34,117 bases of DNA. Origin: Planctomicrobium piriforme (GTDB taxonomy: Bacteria; Planctomycetota; Planctomycetia; Planctomycetales; Planctomycetaceae). Of the stretch, positions 15,414-23,202 are shown piece by piece. The DNA is taken from positions 1 through 34,117 of the forward strand of contig CAMATH010000094.1 of the NCBI GenBank assembly GCA_945860955.1, given 5' to 3'. The position numbers and the translations under genes were made by a program. The notes below the pieces were generated by a model. The model saw only the letters and a program-made list of their open reading frames with translations, was not told where the DNA came from and did no database searches. Every line of letters begins with the position of its first letter. Within the stretch, counting starts at the first letter, position 1.

Positions 15414-16850
15414 TTAGTGCGCGGGGGGGGCTTCGTTCTGGAACGCGCGGTTCCGGAACAGGAAGTCGATGATGTTCCCTTCGTGCGGTTGCAGCCAGTT
15501 CAACTGAATCGTTTTCACATCGCCGATATTCAAGCGGTCGATGTTCGTCGCATCCAGCAACTGCTGCGACCATTTCGGGTCTTTGGTGATCGCCGAGCAA
15601 ACCAGCGTCTGACCGATCTGCGAGAGCATCTTGTCTTGCGGACATTCAACGACCGTCGAGAACGGGAACATGTATTCCGCTTTGACGATCGTCGGTTCGG
15701 GACTGGCACAATGGATCACGGTCGGACGCAGGTAGTCGCACCGCTCATGCACGACCAAGCGGTCTCCACCACGATACTTCGCGCTCACCTCGGTCACGCC
15801 CGGCTGTTTGCACCCTTCGTCGATCTGGGCCGAAATCGCCTCGGCTTGTCCCTTGATAGTGAACGCCGCCAAGCTCGCCTTGGAGTCGGTCATAGGCAAG
15901 GGGGCGATCGGGCCGAGCCGTTTCCCCAAGGCGTCGGCGATCTCGGCGGTGTGCCGCGACGCCCAAATCCCCGAGCAGTTGATACAGCCGCGGCCGCTGT
16001 TGAGATAGATACTGTCGGCCATGAGGTCGATGTACTTTTCCCACTGGTCGACCACGTCGTCCCCCAGCAGAATCTTGCTGAAACCGGGACCGTGAACCTG
16101 CACACGGGGATTCCCGTGGTACCGCTCCACTGTCGCCGTTCCACCGAAGATCATCGTGCGATCGCACGACTCAATCACAGCGGCCCCAACTTCGGGTCCG
16201 CCGGGGTAGATCGAAATCGCCTCGCGAGGGATCCCCGCCTGAAAGAACGCTTCCGCCATCCGGTACGGCGTCCACGGCTCTTGCGGTCCGGGCTTCAGCA
16301 CCAGACCGATCTGCAGCGGAATCACCGGCATCCACAGGGTATGTACGCCGGGCGAGTTTGAGGGCAACACCATGCCGAGCGTCGGGCTATTCGCCTGATA
16401 GCTCAGCATGATCCCGCGGGCCTCTTTGCCGTAGCCGCGTGTCAGAATGTCGAGGGGCAGACCGCGCGTCAGGGCCTCCAGAATCTCCCGCATGTGGGTC
16501 AACACGAAGAAGTTCTTCTTCATGTTAAACGCCGACATGTGTTCGGGGAGTCCCGTGGTGGCCGACTGCATCCGGCAGAATTCGGCCGGAGTCTGGGTTC
16601 CGTTCCCCAGTGGCAGCGTCGCGTTCAAATACAGGTCACCCGCCTTGGCCATCATCTCGATCAGCGTGTCGATCGGAATCTGGCGCAGCACGTCGCGGGC
16701 ACGCTGCGAAAATCGGCGGTCCATCTTCAACATGCCGCCGTTGGCCTGATGCACCTGCGCCAGCACTTCGCCGGTTTCAAAATGCACGACCTCCTGTTTT
16801 TCCAGGCTGTCGTACTGTTTGCCCCAGCGAATGACGGGAATCTCAACCAC
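15414..16850 (-). CDS. Aldehyde dehydrogenase-fold acyl reductase (LuxC-like)
   Basis: A 478-residue member of the aldehyde dehydrogenase superfamily that probably interconverts an acyl thioester and an aldehyde using NAD(P)H. Visible: nucleotide-binding part LPSNSPGVHTLWMPVIPLQI followed by GLVLKPGPQEPWTPYRMA, the FGGTATVERY segment after the NAD fold, and the active-site region LNSGRGCINCSG with Cys289 (and Cys292). LuxC fatty-acid reductases are 475-480 residues with the acyl-accepting cysteine at a similar place, so size and layout match LuxC better than ordinary aldehyde dehydrogenases. The start codon is GTG at 16850. The gene lies 85 bases after the AMP-binding enzyme, which supports a joint acid-activation plus reduction step. 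The LuxC relation is inference. Confidence 0.75.
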   Translation of the reverse strand: MVEIPVIRWGKQYDSLEKQEVVHFETGEVLAQVHQANGGMLKMDRRFSQRARDVLRQIPIDTLIEMMAKAGDLYLNATLPLGNGTQTPAEFCRMQSATTGLPEHMSAFNMKKNFFVLTHMREILEALTRGLPLDILTRGYGKEARGIMLSYQANSPTLGMVLPSNSPGVHTLWMPVIPLQIGLVLKPGPQEPWTPYRMAEAFFQAGIPREAISIYPGGPEVGAAVIESCDRTMIFGGTATVERYHGNPRVQVHGPGFSKILLGDDVVDQWEKYIDLMADSIYLNSGRGCINCSGIWASRHTAEIADALGKRLGPIAPLPMTDSKASLAAFTIKGQAEAISAQIDEGCKQPGVTEVSAKYRGGDRLVVHERCDYLRPTVIHCASPEPTIVKAEYMFPFSTVVECPQDKMLSQIGQTLVCSAITKDPKWSQQLLDATNIDRLNIGDVKTIQLNWLQPHEGNIIDFLFRNRAFQNEAPPAH

Positions 16851-16935
16851 AGTCGTGGACTCCGAGAAACGAAACGAAATTGGCAGGTTAGAACGGCGTG
16901 TTCAACTCAGTTGGCAGCGGCCGACAGAGGGTTCA

Positions 16936-18078
16936 CTAATAGACGCCGACCGTGGTCGTCTTGGCAAACTCGTGGTACGGGCGGGTGCCGCTGATTCCAT
17001 CCCAGGGGAATTTCTCGATCGGCAGTTCGCGTTCCCCCTCGTCCCGTTCCATGAAGCCGGGAATGAACGTTTCCTTCGTGAGTGTCGTCAACTTCACACG
17101 ACCGGTCTGCCCGTAGCCGACCAACGTGTTGTAGTCCTTGAATTCCACCACTTCGATCACCGCCCGGGGCTGTGGGGCGAAGTAGGTGATCTTGTAGTTG
17201 TCGGCGGGATCGAACGGCTTGCCGCACGCCAACCCCATCAGGGTGTTGCCGTATGTGGGTGTCATGAAGACCGGACCCGACGAAGGATTTTCGGGATCGA
17301 TCAGCAGTTCATCCATCGCGAACCGGTACCACTGCGGGGTGAATTCGGTGCCGCCCGAGAAGATCCCTGTGATGCCACTCGCCTTGATGCTGGAGCCGTT
17401 CTCCATCAGTTTCATCGCCAAGGCTTCGAGCAGTTTGGGTGTGGTGAACATGCAGCGAATATTGTGGTTCGCCGACAGAATGGTGAGCGCCTGGTCGATC
17501 ACGTGATCGCGGTACGCTTCCATTTCCTTCATGTTTCCGCGTTTGATCAACTTGACGACCCAGCGGGGATCGAGATCGACACAGAAACAGATGCCGCCCC
17601 GGTACTGAGCCAAATGTTCAACCGCCAGCCGCAACCGACGGGGGCCGGACGGCCCCAGCATCAGCCAGTTGGAGCCTTTTGGGAAATGCTCGTCGGGCAG
17701 AGTGTGGCTGAACAGTTCGTAGTCGGTCTTCCAGTCGTCAATCTGCATCCGGCTTTTCGGAATGCCCGTGGTTCCGCCGGTTTCGAAAACGTACACCGGC
17801 TTCCCCTTCAAACCCTGGGGAATCCAGCGGCTGATCGGACCGCCGCGCAGCCACTCGTCTTCAAACGACGGGAACTTCTTAAGGTCGTCGTAAGTCTGAA
17901 CCGCCTTCCGCGGGTCGAACCCGAGTTCGCTCACTTTTTCCAGCCAGAACGGCGAACCGGTCGCGGGGTTGAAGTGCCACTCCACGATCTCACGAACGTG
18001 GGCGTCGAGTTTTTCTTTCGCCTGACGGAGTTGGGCTTCAGTGGCGGGGGCGTTGACGTTACTCACGATCGGAATCAC
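16936..18078 (-). CDS. AMP-binding acyl-activating enzyme (LuxE/PaaK-like)
   Basis: A 380-residue adenylate-forming enzyme, cytoplasmic. The P-loop like A3 motif FETGGTTGIPKSR is at 98-110 and the A5 motif is PTYGNTLMG; GQTGRVKLTTLTKETFIPGF is the end of the large domain (A7 region). It lacks most of the usual C-terminal lid and is the length of LuxE (about 370-380) rather than PaaK-type CoA ligases (about 430). LuxE passes the acyl group to a cysteine near its C-terminus; this protein has no Cys in its last 70 residues, so another acceptor (CoA or the neighbouring reductase) is likely. The start is GTG at 18078. It is the first gene of a minus-strand group that continues with the reductase. 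Confidence 0.78.
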   Translation of the reverse strand: MIPIVSNVNAPATEAQLRQAKEKLDAHVREIVEWHFNPATGSPFWLEKVSELGFDPRKAVQTYDDLKKFPSFEDEWLRGGPISRWIPQGLKGKPVYVFETGGTTGIPKSRMQIDDWKTDYELFSHTLPDEHFPKGSNWLMLGPSGPRRLRLAVEHLAQYRGGICFCVDLDPRWVVKLIKRGNMKEMEAYRDHVIDQALTILSANHNIRCMFTTPKLLEALAMKLMENGSSIKASGITGIFSGGTEFTPQWYRFAMDELLIDPENPSSGPVFMTPTYGNTLMGLACGKPFDPADNYKITYFAPQPRAVIEVVEFKDYNTLVGYGQTGRVKLTTLTKETFIPGFMERDEGERELPIEKFPWDGISGTRPYHEFAKTTTVGVY

Positions 18079-18253
18079 TCCGGAGAGGCGAGCCAGACAG
18101 GGGGGGAAATTTGGGTGGGAAATCGCCTGTGATCATAGAACTTCGGCGTCTGATTGCAACGCTGGCCGATGCGATCGGAGTCGCGAAATCGTATGATCGA
18201 CCGGTCCTTGTACCGTTTCGCACGCCCCTGTCGCCTCGCCCGGAATCGTTCCA

Positions 18254-19270
18254 ATGCCCAGGATCCACCAGTTCGCGCTGACAATCCGCCGCTTTCTCAC
18301 ATTGACTTGTGTCATTCTCCTGGGTGGGGTTGCCGCCCTGGGTCACGATGCGCCCCACAAGAATTCCCGAAAACCGAAATCGCGGGAGGAGTTGCGGCAG
18401 TGGTTGGAGAACATGGTCTGGCACCATCGGTTCGAGCTGGACGAGATTCGCACCGCGACCGGCTTGACGTCCGCCGAGGTCGAAAAAGCACTGGCCGAGT
18501 TTCAGATTGAAAAGGGACAAGCACCCGAACGGCCCAAAGACGCACCGCTTCTGGTTCTCCCTTATCCTGGAGGAAGACATCCCCGGATCGGGTTCCTGGA
18601 TGGCGCGGTTGATCCGCAGCGCGAAACCAAAGTCAGCGTGTTCACTCCCTGGGATCCCGCGAGCTATGTTGTCGCGGATGTGCCGGAGGCGATCTGGTCA
18701 AACCTCGGGTTGACGTACCTTGCGCATACGCACGTCCCGACGATCTGGTCGAAATCGGGAGTGGATCTCGAAGTCATGGAGTGGAGCCGGTCGTCCGATA
18801 GCTCGCTCGTTCTCGAACGCAAACTGCCTAACGGAATCTCGTTTCGAACCCGGGTCGTTGCCGGGACCGACGCCGTTCGAATGACCATGTCGCTGACCAA
18901 TGGCACACGGGAACCGCTTTCGGACCTGCGGGTTCAAAACTGTGTGATGCTCAAAGGGGCACCGGAATTCGCGGAGCAGACCAACGACAACAAAGTGTTT
19001 CGTTCCCCCTATGTCGCGGCCCGGTCGAAACGTGGCGATCGCTGGGTGATCACCGCGTGGGATCCCTGCCATCGACCCTGGGGCAACGCCCCGTGCCCGT
19101 GCCTCCATTCTGACCCGAAATTCCCCGATTGTCCCCCGGGAGAGACCAAGCTGATGCGCGGCTGGCTCTCGTTCTACGTGGGGACCGATGTCGAAGCGGA
19201 ATTCGATCGCATCGACGCGACAGGCTGGCGGACGACAAAAGAGTGGCCCGCGGCGTTTCCAAAAAAGTGA
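18254..19270 (+). CDS. Exported protein of unknown function
   Basis: A 338-residue protein with an N-terminal hydrophobic signal (RRFLTLTCVILLGGVAALG). The first mature part is a basic, helical region (SREELRQWLENMVWHHRFEL, DEIRTATGLTSAEVEKALAE) that resembles a small DNA-binding-like or helical bundle. It is followed by a beta-rich domain (HPRIGFLDGAVDPQRETKVS, MTMSLTNGTREPLSDLRVQN) with the conserved-looking cysteine cluster CHRPWGNAPCPCLHSDPKFP. This arrangement suggests a periplasmic carbohydrate- or metal-binding protein, but I do not recognise a named family. Proteins of this kind are known to me as planctomycete-specific secreted proteins. It is divergent from the LuxE-like gene, with 175 bases between the starts. 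Confidence 0.72.
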   Translation: MPRIHQFALTIRRFLTLTCVILLGGVAALGHDAPHKNSRKPKSREELRQWLENMVWHHRFELDEIRTATGLTSAEVEKALAEFQIEKGQAPERPKDAPLLVLPYPGGRHPRIGFLDGAVDPQRETKVSVFTPWDPASYVVADVPEAIWSNLGLTYLAHTHVPTIWSKSGVDLEVMEWSRSSDSSLVLERKLPNGISFRTRVVAGTDAVRMTMSLTNGTREPLSDLRVQNCVMLKGAPEFAEQTNDNKVFRSPYVAARSKRGDRWVITAWDPCHRPWGNAPCPCLHSDPKFPDCPPGETKLMRGWLSFYVGTDVEAEFDRIDATGWRTTKEWPAAFPKK

Positions 19271-19480
19271 GGTGATACGCGAACTGAATGTGGTCTTGAT
19301 CGAGAATGGTCGGCCTTTTGCTAGCTTCCGATCTCATTCACCATCCGGGCGAGCCGGATGGGGTCTGGTGCCACGAATTGTCTGATTTGACGCCGTGCGG
19401 AGTAAAGGTGTCCGCAGAGCCGCGCCCTTCAGGAAGCGGTCGACTTTTTCACTTCCTGACCTGCGCGCCACCTCCACAAA

Positions 19481-19509
19481 TTCGCGTTTTTCGCCGCACT
19501 GAGTATAGT
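19481..19509 (+). promoter_or_regulatory. Candidate promoter upstream of the Tat-exported protein
   Basis: TATAGT at 19504-19509 (5 of 6 matches to TATAAT) is preceded by TTCGCG at 19481-19486 with a 17-base spacer. The -35 match is weak. A start about 8 bases downstream would give a leader of about 30 bases with TGGAG shortly before the ATG at 19548. Confidence 0.4.
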
Positions 19510-19547
19510 GACGGGTCACGATACCCCGTTTCCTCTGGAGCGTTCTC

Positions 19548-21077
19548 ATGTCTGTCGCCAACCGTCGTGATTTTCTGTCGTTCACTGGGGCGGGGTTACT
19601 GACGGCATTGAGTGGCGGGGCCGACTGGACCCGGCTCTCCCGGGCGGCCGCCGACGAGCCGGCGCTGACGTCCGAGATCGTCCGCTTCACCCCGGAAATT
19701 GAGCCGCTGGTTCGCAAGATTGAAGAGACCCCCGCCGAACCGTGTTTTGAGATGGCGGTCGCGGAACTGAAGCGGGGGGTGACCTACCGGCAGTTTCTGG
19801 CGGCGGTCTTTCTGGCGGGAATCCGCAACGTCAATCCGCAACCTCCCGGGTTCAAATTCCATTGCGTCTTCGCGATTCACGCCGCGCATCAACTGAGTCT
19901 CGACGCGCCGGTTCGCGACCGCTTGCTGCCACTGTTCTGGGCGCTCGCCGAGTTCAAACAGTCACAGGCGGAAGACGTCAAACTGGGTGACTTCGTGTTG
20001 CGCGATCCGGTCGGACCGATTCCTTCACCCGAACAGGCGTGGACCGAATTCGACACCGCGATGAATGCCTGGGACGAGCCGCGCGCCGATCGGGCCATTG
20101 TGTCCCTGGTCCGGTCGCGCGGTGCGCACGAAGTGGTCGAGGGACTGTGGAAGTACGGTGCCCGCGACTACCGCAACATTGGCCACAAGGCGATTTTTGT
20201 CGCCAACGCTTGGCGGACGTTGCAGACGATTGGCTGGCGTCACGCCGAACCGGTGCTGCGGTCATTGGTTCTGGCGTTACTTGATTTCAAGCAGAAAGAA
20301 GTCAACAACTTCGCGTTTGAGAATCAGTCGTACCTGCCGAACCAACGCCGGGTCGCCGAGAACCTCGCGAAGCTCGCCGGCAACTGGACCGCCACGTCGG
20401 GCAATGCGGATTTCACGCGCGACCTGCTTGAGACGCTGCGATCGGGTGACATGCTGCGTTCGGCCGACCAGGCGGTCGCGGCACTGGTGGCTGGCAAAGC
20501 TCAGGCGGGTGCGGTCTGGGACGCCGTTCATCTGGCGGCTGGCGAATTGATGATGCGTCAACCGGGTATTTTCGGCATTCATACCGTCACTTCGGTGAAC
20601 GCGCTGCATTACGCGTTTCGCCAGTCGGCGGAGCCGGCGAACCGGTTGCTGTTGCTCCTGCAGGGAATTGGCTGGATGTGCCAGTTCCAGCAGTTCATGG
20701 CCTCGCGTGATTCGAAACTCAACGCCACGCGAATCACGGATCTGCCCGTAGTCGACATCGCCGCCGATGGCTCCACCGCGCTCGCGACCATTTTCGACAA
20801 GCTGTCGGGAGACCCGGCCGCAGCCGCCCCCCTGGCACTCACCTTCGCGGCGCGCGGTGGCGATCTCAGCGCGTTCGCGGGAATGGCGCGGGGGCTGGTC
20901 CTGAGGAAGCAATCCGACGCGCATCACTACAAGTACACTGCGTCGATCTTCGAAGACCTCGACGTCGTTTCCCCCGTGTGGCGACCTCAAATGCTGGCGA
21001 CGTCGGTCTATTACATCCGGGGGAGCCAGTCGCCCGATTCGCCGTTGCTGGACCAGGTACGATCCGCTCTGTCGTGA
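19548..21077 (+). CDS. Tat-exported protein of unknown function
   Basis: A 509-residue protein with a twin-arginine signal (NRRDFLSFTGAGLLTALSGG; Arg6-Arg7), so a folded, possibly cofactor-bearing protein is exported to the periplasm. The rest is mostly alpha-helical: repeated helices such as LVRKIEETPAEPCFEMAVAE, RQFLAAVFLAGIRNVNPQPP and WRHAEPVLRSLVLALLDFKQ suggest an alpha/alpha-type or HEAT-like layout. His residues are plentiful (FHCVFAIHAAHQ, NALHYAF, AHHYKY), which could bind a metal, but I recognise no named domain and no heme motif. ATG at 19548 has GGAG 8 bases upstream. The gene is convergent with the multiheme cytochromes, 119 bases away. Confidence 0.75.
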   Translation: MSVANRRDFLSFTGAGLLTALSGGADWTRLSRAAADEPALTSEIVRFTPEIEPLVRKIEETPAEPCFEMAVAELKRGVTYRQFLAAVFLAGIRNVNPQPPGFKFHCVFAIHAAHQLSLDAPVRDRLLPLFWALAEFKQSQAEDVKLGDFVLRDPVGPIPSPEQAWTEFDTAMNAWDEPRADRAIVSLVRSRGAHEVVEGLWKYGARDYRNIGHKAIFVANAWRTLQTIGWRHAEPVLRSLVLALLDFKQKEVNNFAFENQSYLPNQRRVAENLAKLAGNWTATSGNADFTRDLLETLRSGDMLRSADQAVAALVAGKAQAGAVWDAVHLAAGELMMRQPGIFGIHTVTSVNALHYAFRQSAEPANRLLLLLQGIGWMCQFQQFMASRDSKLNATRITDLPVVDIAADGSTALATIFDKLSGDPAAAAPLALTFAARGGDLSAFAGMARGLVLRKQSDAHHYKYTASIFEDLDVVSPVWRPQMLATSVYYIRGSQSPDSPLLDQVRSALS

Positions 21078-21196
21078 CGGCTGAGTCGGCATTCAATTTC
21101 TGCCGCCTCACTCGCATGGGTGGACTGATCGCTTTCGTTCGGAGGGGAGATGCCGCACTCCCGATCCGTTACCTACAATCCGCCCCTCAAACCCCC

Positions 21197-23107
21197 TCAC
21201 TCCTCCTTCGGACTTTCCTCCGGTGGAGGCAATCGCTTCAGAATCCGTTCTCTCACCACGCGGTACTTCGCGGCGTCCTCCGCCAGCCCGGCGCGCTGGC
21301 TCGCATTTTCCAGCCATTGATAGGCGGTGATCTGAGTCGGATCCCGTTCCAGCGCCAGTCGCGCCGCTGCCAACGCACCGTCAAAGTCTTCCACCTGTTC
21401 CCGCAACTGGGCCCGCAACCCTTGCGCGTCGGCGGGCCAGTCGTTCAGTTCGAGAAACGCGTCGAGGAACTCGAGTGACCGCTTGTACTGTCCGAAGCGG
21501 TGAAACGTCTGCGCCATCGCCAGCAGCGCGACTTCATTCTCGGCATCGTGACTGAGAACTTCCCGCCACAGCGGCACCGCATCGAGCGGCCGCCCGAGTA
21601 CCTGGTAGCAGCGGGCGATCGCCAGCGCCGCCGCCGCGTCCCCCGGGTTCGCCGCCGCGATTGGCTCAAGTAACGTGATCGCCCGGGCGGCGAGTTCCTC
21701 ATCGCGCTGCGATTCCGCTGTCCGCGACCCGAGGATCCCCCGCGCCCGCTGCAGGTCGACCGCCGGCAGCGCCCCTCCATCGACAAACAACTCCAACTGC
21801 CGACGCCCACCCCGGGGAGGGATCGCCTCCGGCGTACGCGAGATCGAGTGGCTGGTACGTGAAATATGGGGCTGCGCGACTCCGTCAATCGTCGGCATAT
21901 GACAGGCGACGCACGAATCGTTCTTCGCGAGCCGCTGGTCCTCCGAAAGGACACACCCCTTGTCCGCGTGGCACGTCTGGCACTTCGCCCGATAGAACGC
22001 GTCGCGTTCCGTCGGGGCGGGGGAACCATGCGCGTCGTGACAGGTGATGCAGCCGAGTTTTCCTTCGCTCAACCGGTAGCACCGGCTCGCGCGCATCTGT
22101 TCGACTTGGCTGGGGCTCCGCGGAGTGCCGTCCGAATACGAGGGTGACGGGTCCAGGTAGGTCGTACGAATCTCTGACAGGGTCATCCCCGGACGAAAAT
22201 CAAAATCGGTTCGACCGTGCCGCAAGACTTCTTCCGCGCCCGACAGATGGCACTGATTGCAAACCGCCTCGCGACGTTCGGTGTCAAGATGTTTCGGATT
22301 GACGATTGGGTCATTCGTCGCCGCCTTGTCCTTCTGTCGCAGCGCGATGTGCTGCTCTCCCGGCCCGTGGCACCGTTCGCATCCGATGCTCGCTTCGATG
22401 AACGGCGGATCGCCGAACCGGTCGAATTGTTTGCTCGCCGCGTTCACCTGACCGACGTGGCACGACAGACAGCGGGCTGTCACCCGCCGTTCAAATCGAT
22501 TCCCCGACTCCGGACGGAATCCCGGCGTCAGTTCCCAGTGATTTCCTTCGGTGCTCCAGGAGAGGGGAGACAGAAACAGCGACCCGTCGTGGAGAAACGC
22601 GTACGACTTCCCTTTGCTTCCCGAACCGATCGCGAACTGCACCGGAACCCGCTGATTGTAAATCGGCTCACTCGCGTTATCGAACAGCGCTTCGCAGTGA
22701 AACGTCGTGCCGTCCTGGTGTTCCACGCCGTACCAGCGTTCCCCCTGGGTGAAACTTGCGGCGACCGCCGGATCGAGGCTGGAACCGAACGACTTCGCCT
22801 TGCCGGTCGCCTGATATTTGTCGTAGATCTCGGTATGGCACTCCCGGCAGGCGGCGCTGCCAACGAAACCACGCGACGGGGCGGCGGGATTCTTCAGCTC
22901 CCAGCTTTTGACGATGTCTTCATATTCCGGCCCTTTCACGGGCAACAGATTCTTCTGGGGGTCAACCAGTTCCTCCGCGATCAACGGTTCCGGCTGATTC
23001 GTCCGCAAGAAGAGAAAACCTCCCACCGCGATGGCCAGGGGAATCAAGGCCAGCAGCAGCGTCACCAGAGGGGGGCGTTGTTGGGGAGCTGGAGTGGAGG
23101 ACGTCAT
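21197..23107 (-). CDS. Heptaheme cytochrome c with TPR tail (second of a tandem pair)
   Basis: A 636-residue membrane-anchored multiheme cytochrome. An N-terminal helix (LVTLLLALIPLAIAVGGFLF, about 15-34) anchors it; the rest is periplasmic. Seven CxxCH heme motifs start at about residues 87, 213, 243, 283, 353, 376 and 399 (CRECH, CLSCH, CERCH, CNQCH, CITCH, CQTCH, CVACH). The fold resembles cytochrome c554/multiheme c families. From about residue 470 tetratricopeptide repeats follow (AAAALAIARCYQVLGRPLDA, NEVALLAMAQTFHRFGQYKR), which usually bind partner proteins. The ATG at 23107 is 95 bases after the paralogue's stop, so the two are probably co-transcribed. Electron donor and acceptor are unknown. 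Confidence 0.92.
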   Translation of the reverse strand: MTSSTPAPQQRPPLVTLLLALIPLAIAVGGFLFLRTNQPEPLIAEELVDPQKNLLPVKGPEYEDIVKSWELKNPAAPSRGFVGSAACRECHTEIYDKYQATGKAKSFGSSLDPAVAASFTQGERWYGVEHQDGTTFHCEALFDNASEPIYNQRVPVQFAIGSGSKGKSYAFLHDGSLFLSPLSWSTEGNHWELTPGFRPESGNRFERRVTARCLSCHVGQVNAASKQFDRFGDPPFIEASIGCERCHGPGEQHIALRQKDKAATNDPIVNPKHLDTERREAVCNQCHLSGAEEVLRHGRTDFDFRPGMTLSEIRTTYLDPSPSYSDGTPRSPSQVEQMRASRCYRLSEGKLGCITCHDAHGSPAPTERDAFYRAKCQTCHADKGCVLSEDQRLAKNDSCVACHMPTIDGVAQPHISRTSHSISRTPEAIPPRGGRRQLELFVDGGALPAVDLQRARGILGSRTAESQRDEELAARAITLLEPIAAANPGDAAAALAIARCYQVLGRPLDAVPLWREVLSHDAENEVALLAMAQTFHRFGQYKRSLEFLDAFLELNDWPADAQGLRAQLREQVEDFDGALAAARLALERDPTQITAYQWLENASQRAGLAEDAAKYRVVRERILKRLPPPEESPKEE

Positions 23108-23202
23108 GAATCAGGGTTTCGTCGGGATTTGAGATGGGGTGAAACGACACAGCGGGGAGTGCGATAATGAGATCACTGTCCCGACCCGCTGGCGGGTTCC
23201 GC

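Noticed and set aside
15369-16361. Open frame of 330 codons on the plus strand
   Set aside because: Antisense to the aldehyde-dehydrogenase-fold gene, which carries the recognisable motifs.
16819-18132. Open frame of 437 codons on the plus strand
   Set aside because: It is the antisense shadow of the LuxE-like gene; composition is rich in Arg, His and Gly with no family match, whereas the minus strand shows clear adenylation motifs.
21083-21109. Hairpin GAGTCGGCA/TGCCGCCTC between the Tat protein and the cytochromes as a terminator
   Set aside because: The stem has a mismatch, a nine-base loop and no T run on either strand, so I could not support a terminator call.
22217-23167. Open frame of 316 codons on the plus strand
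   Set aside because: Antisense to the second cytochrome gene, which has seven heme motifs in frame.
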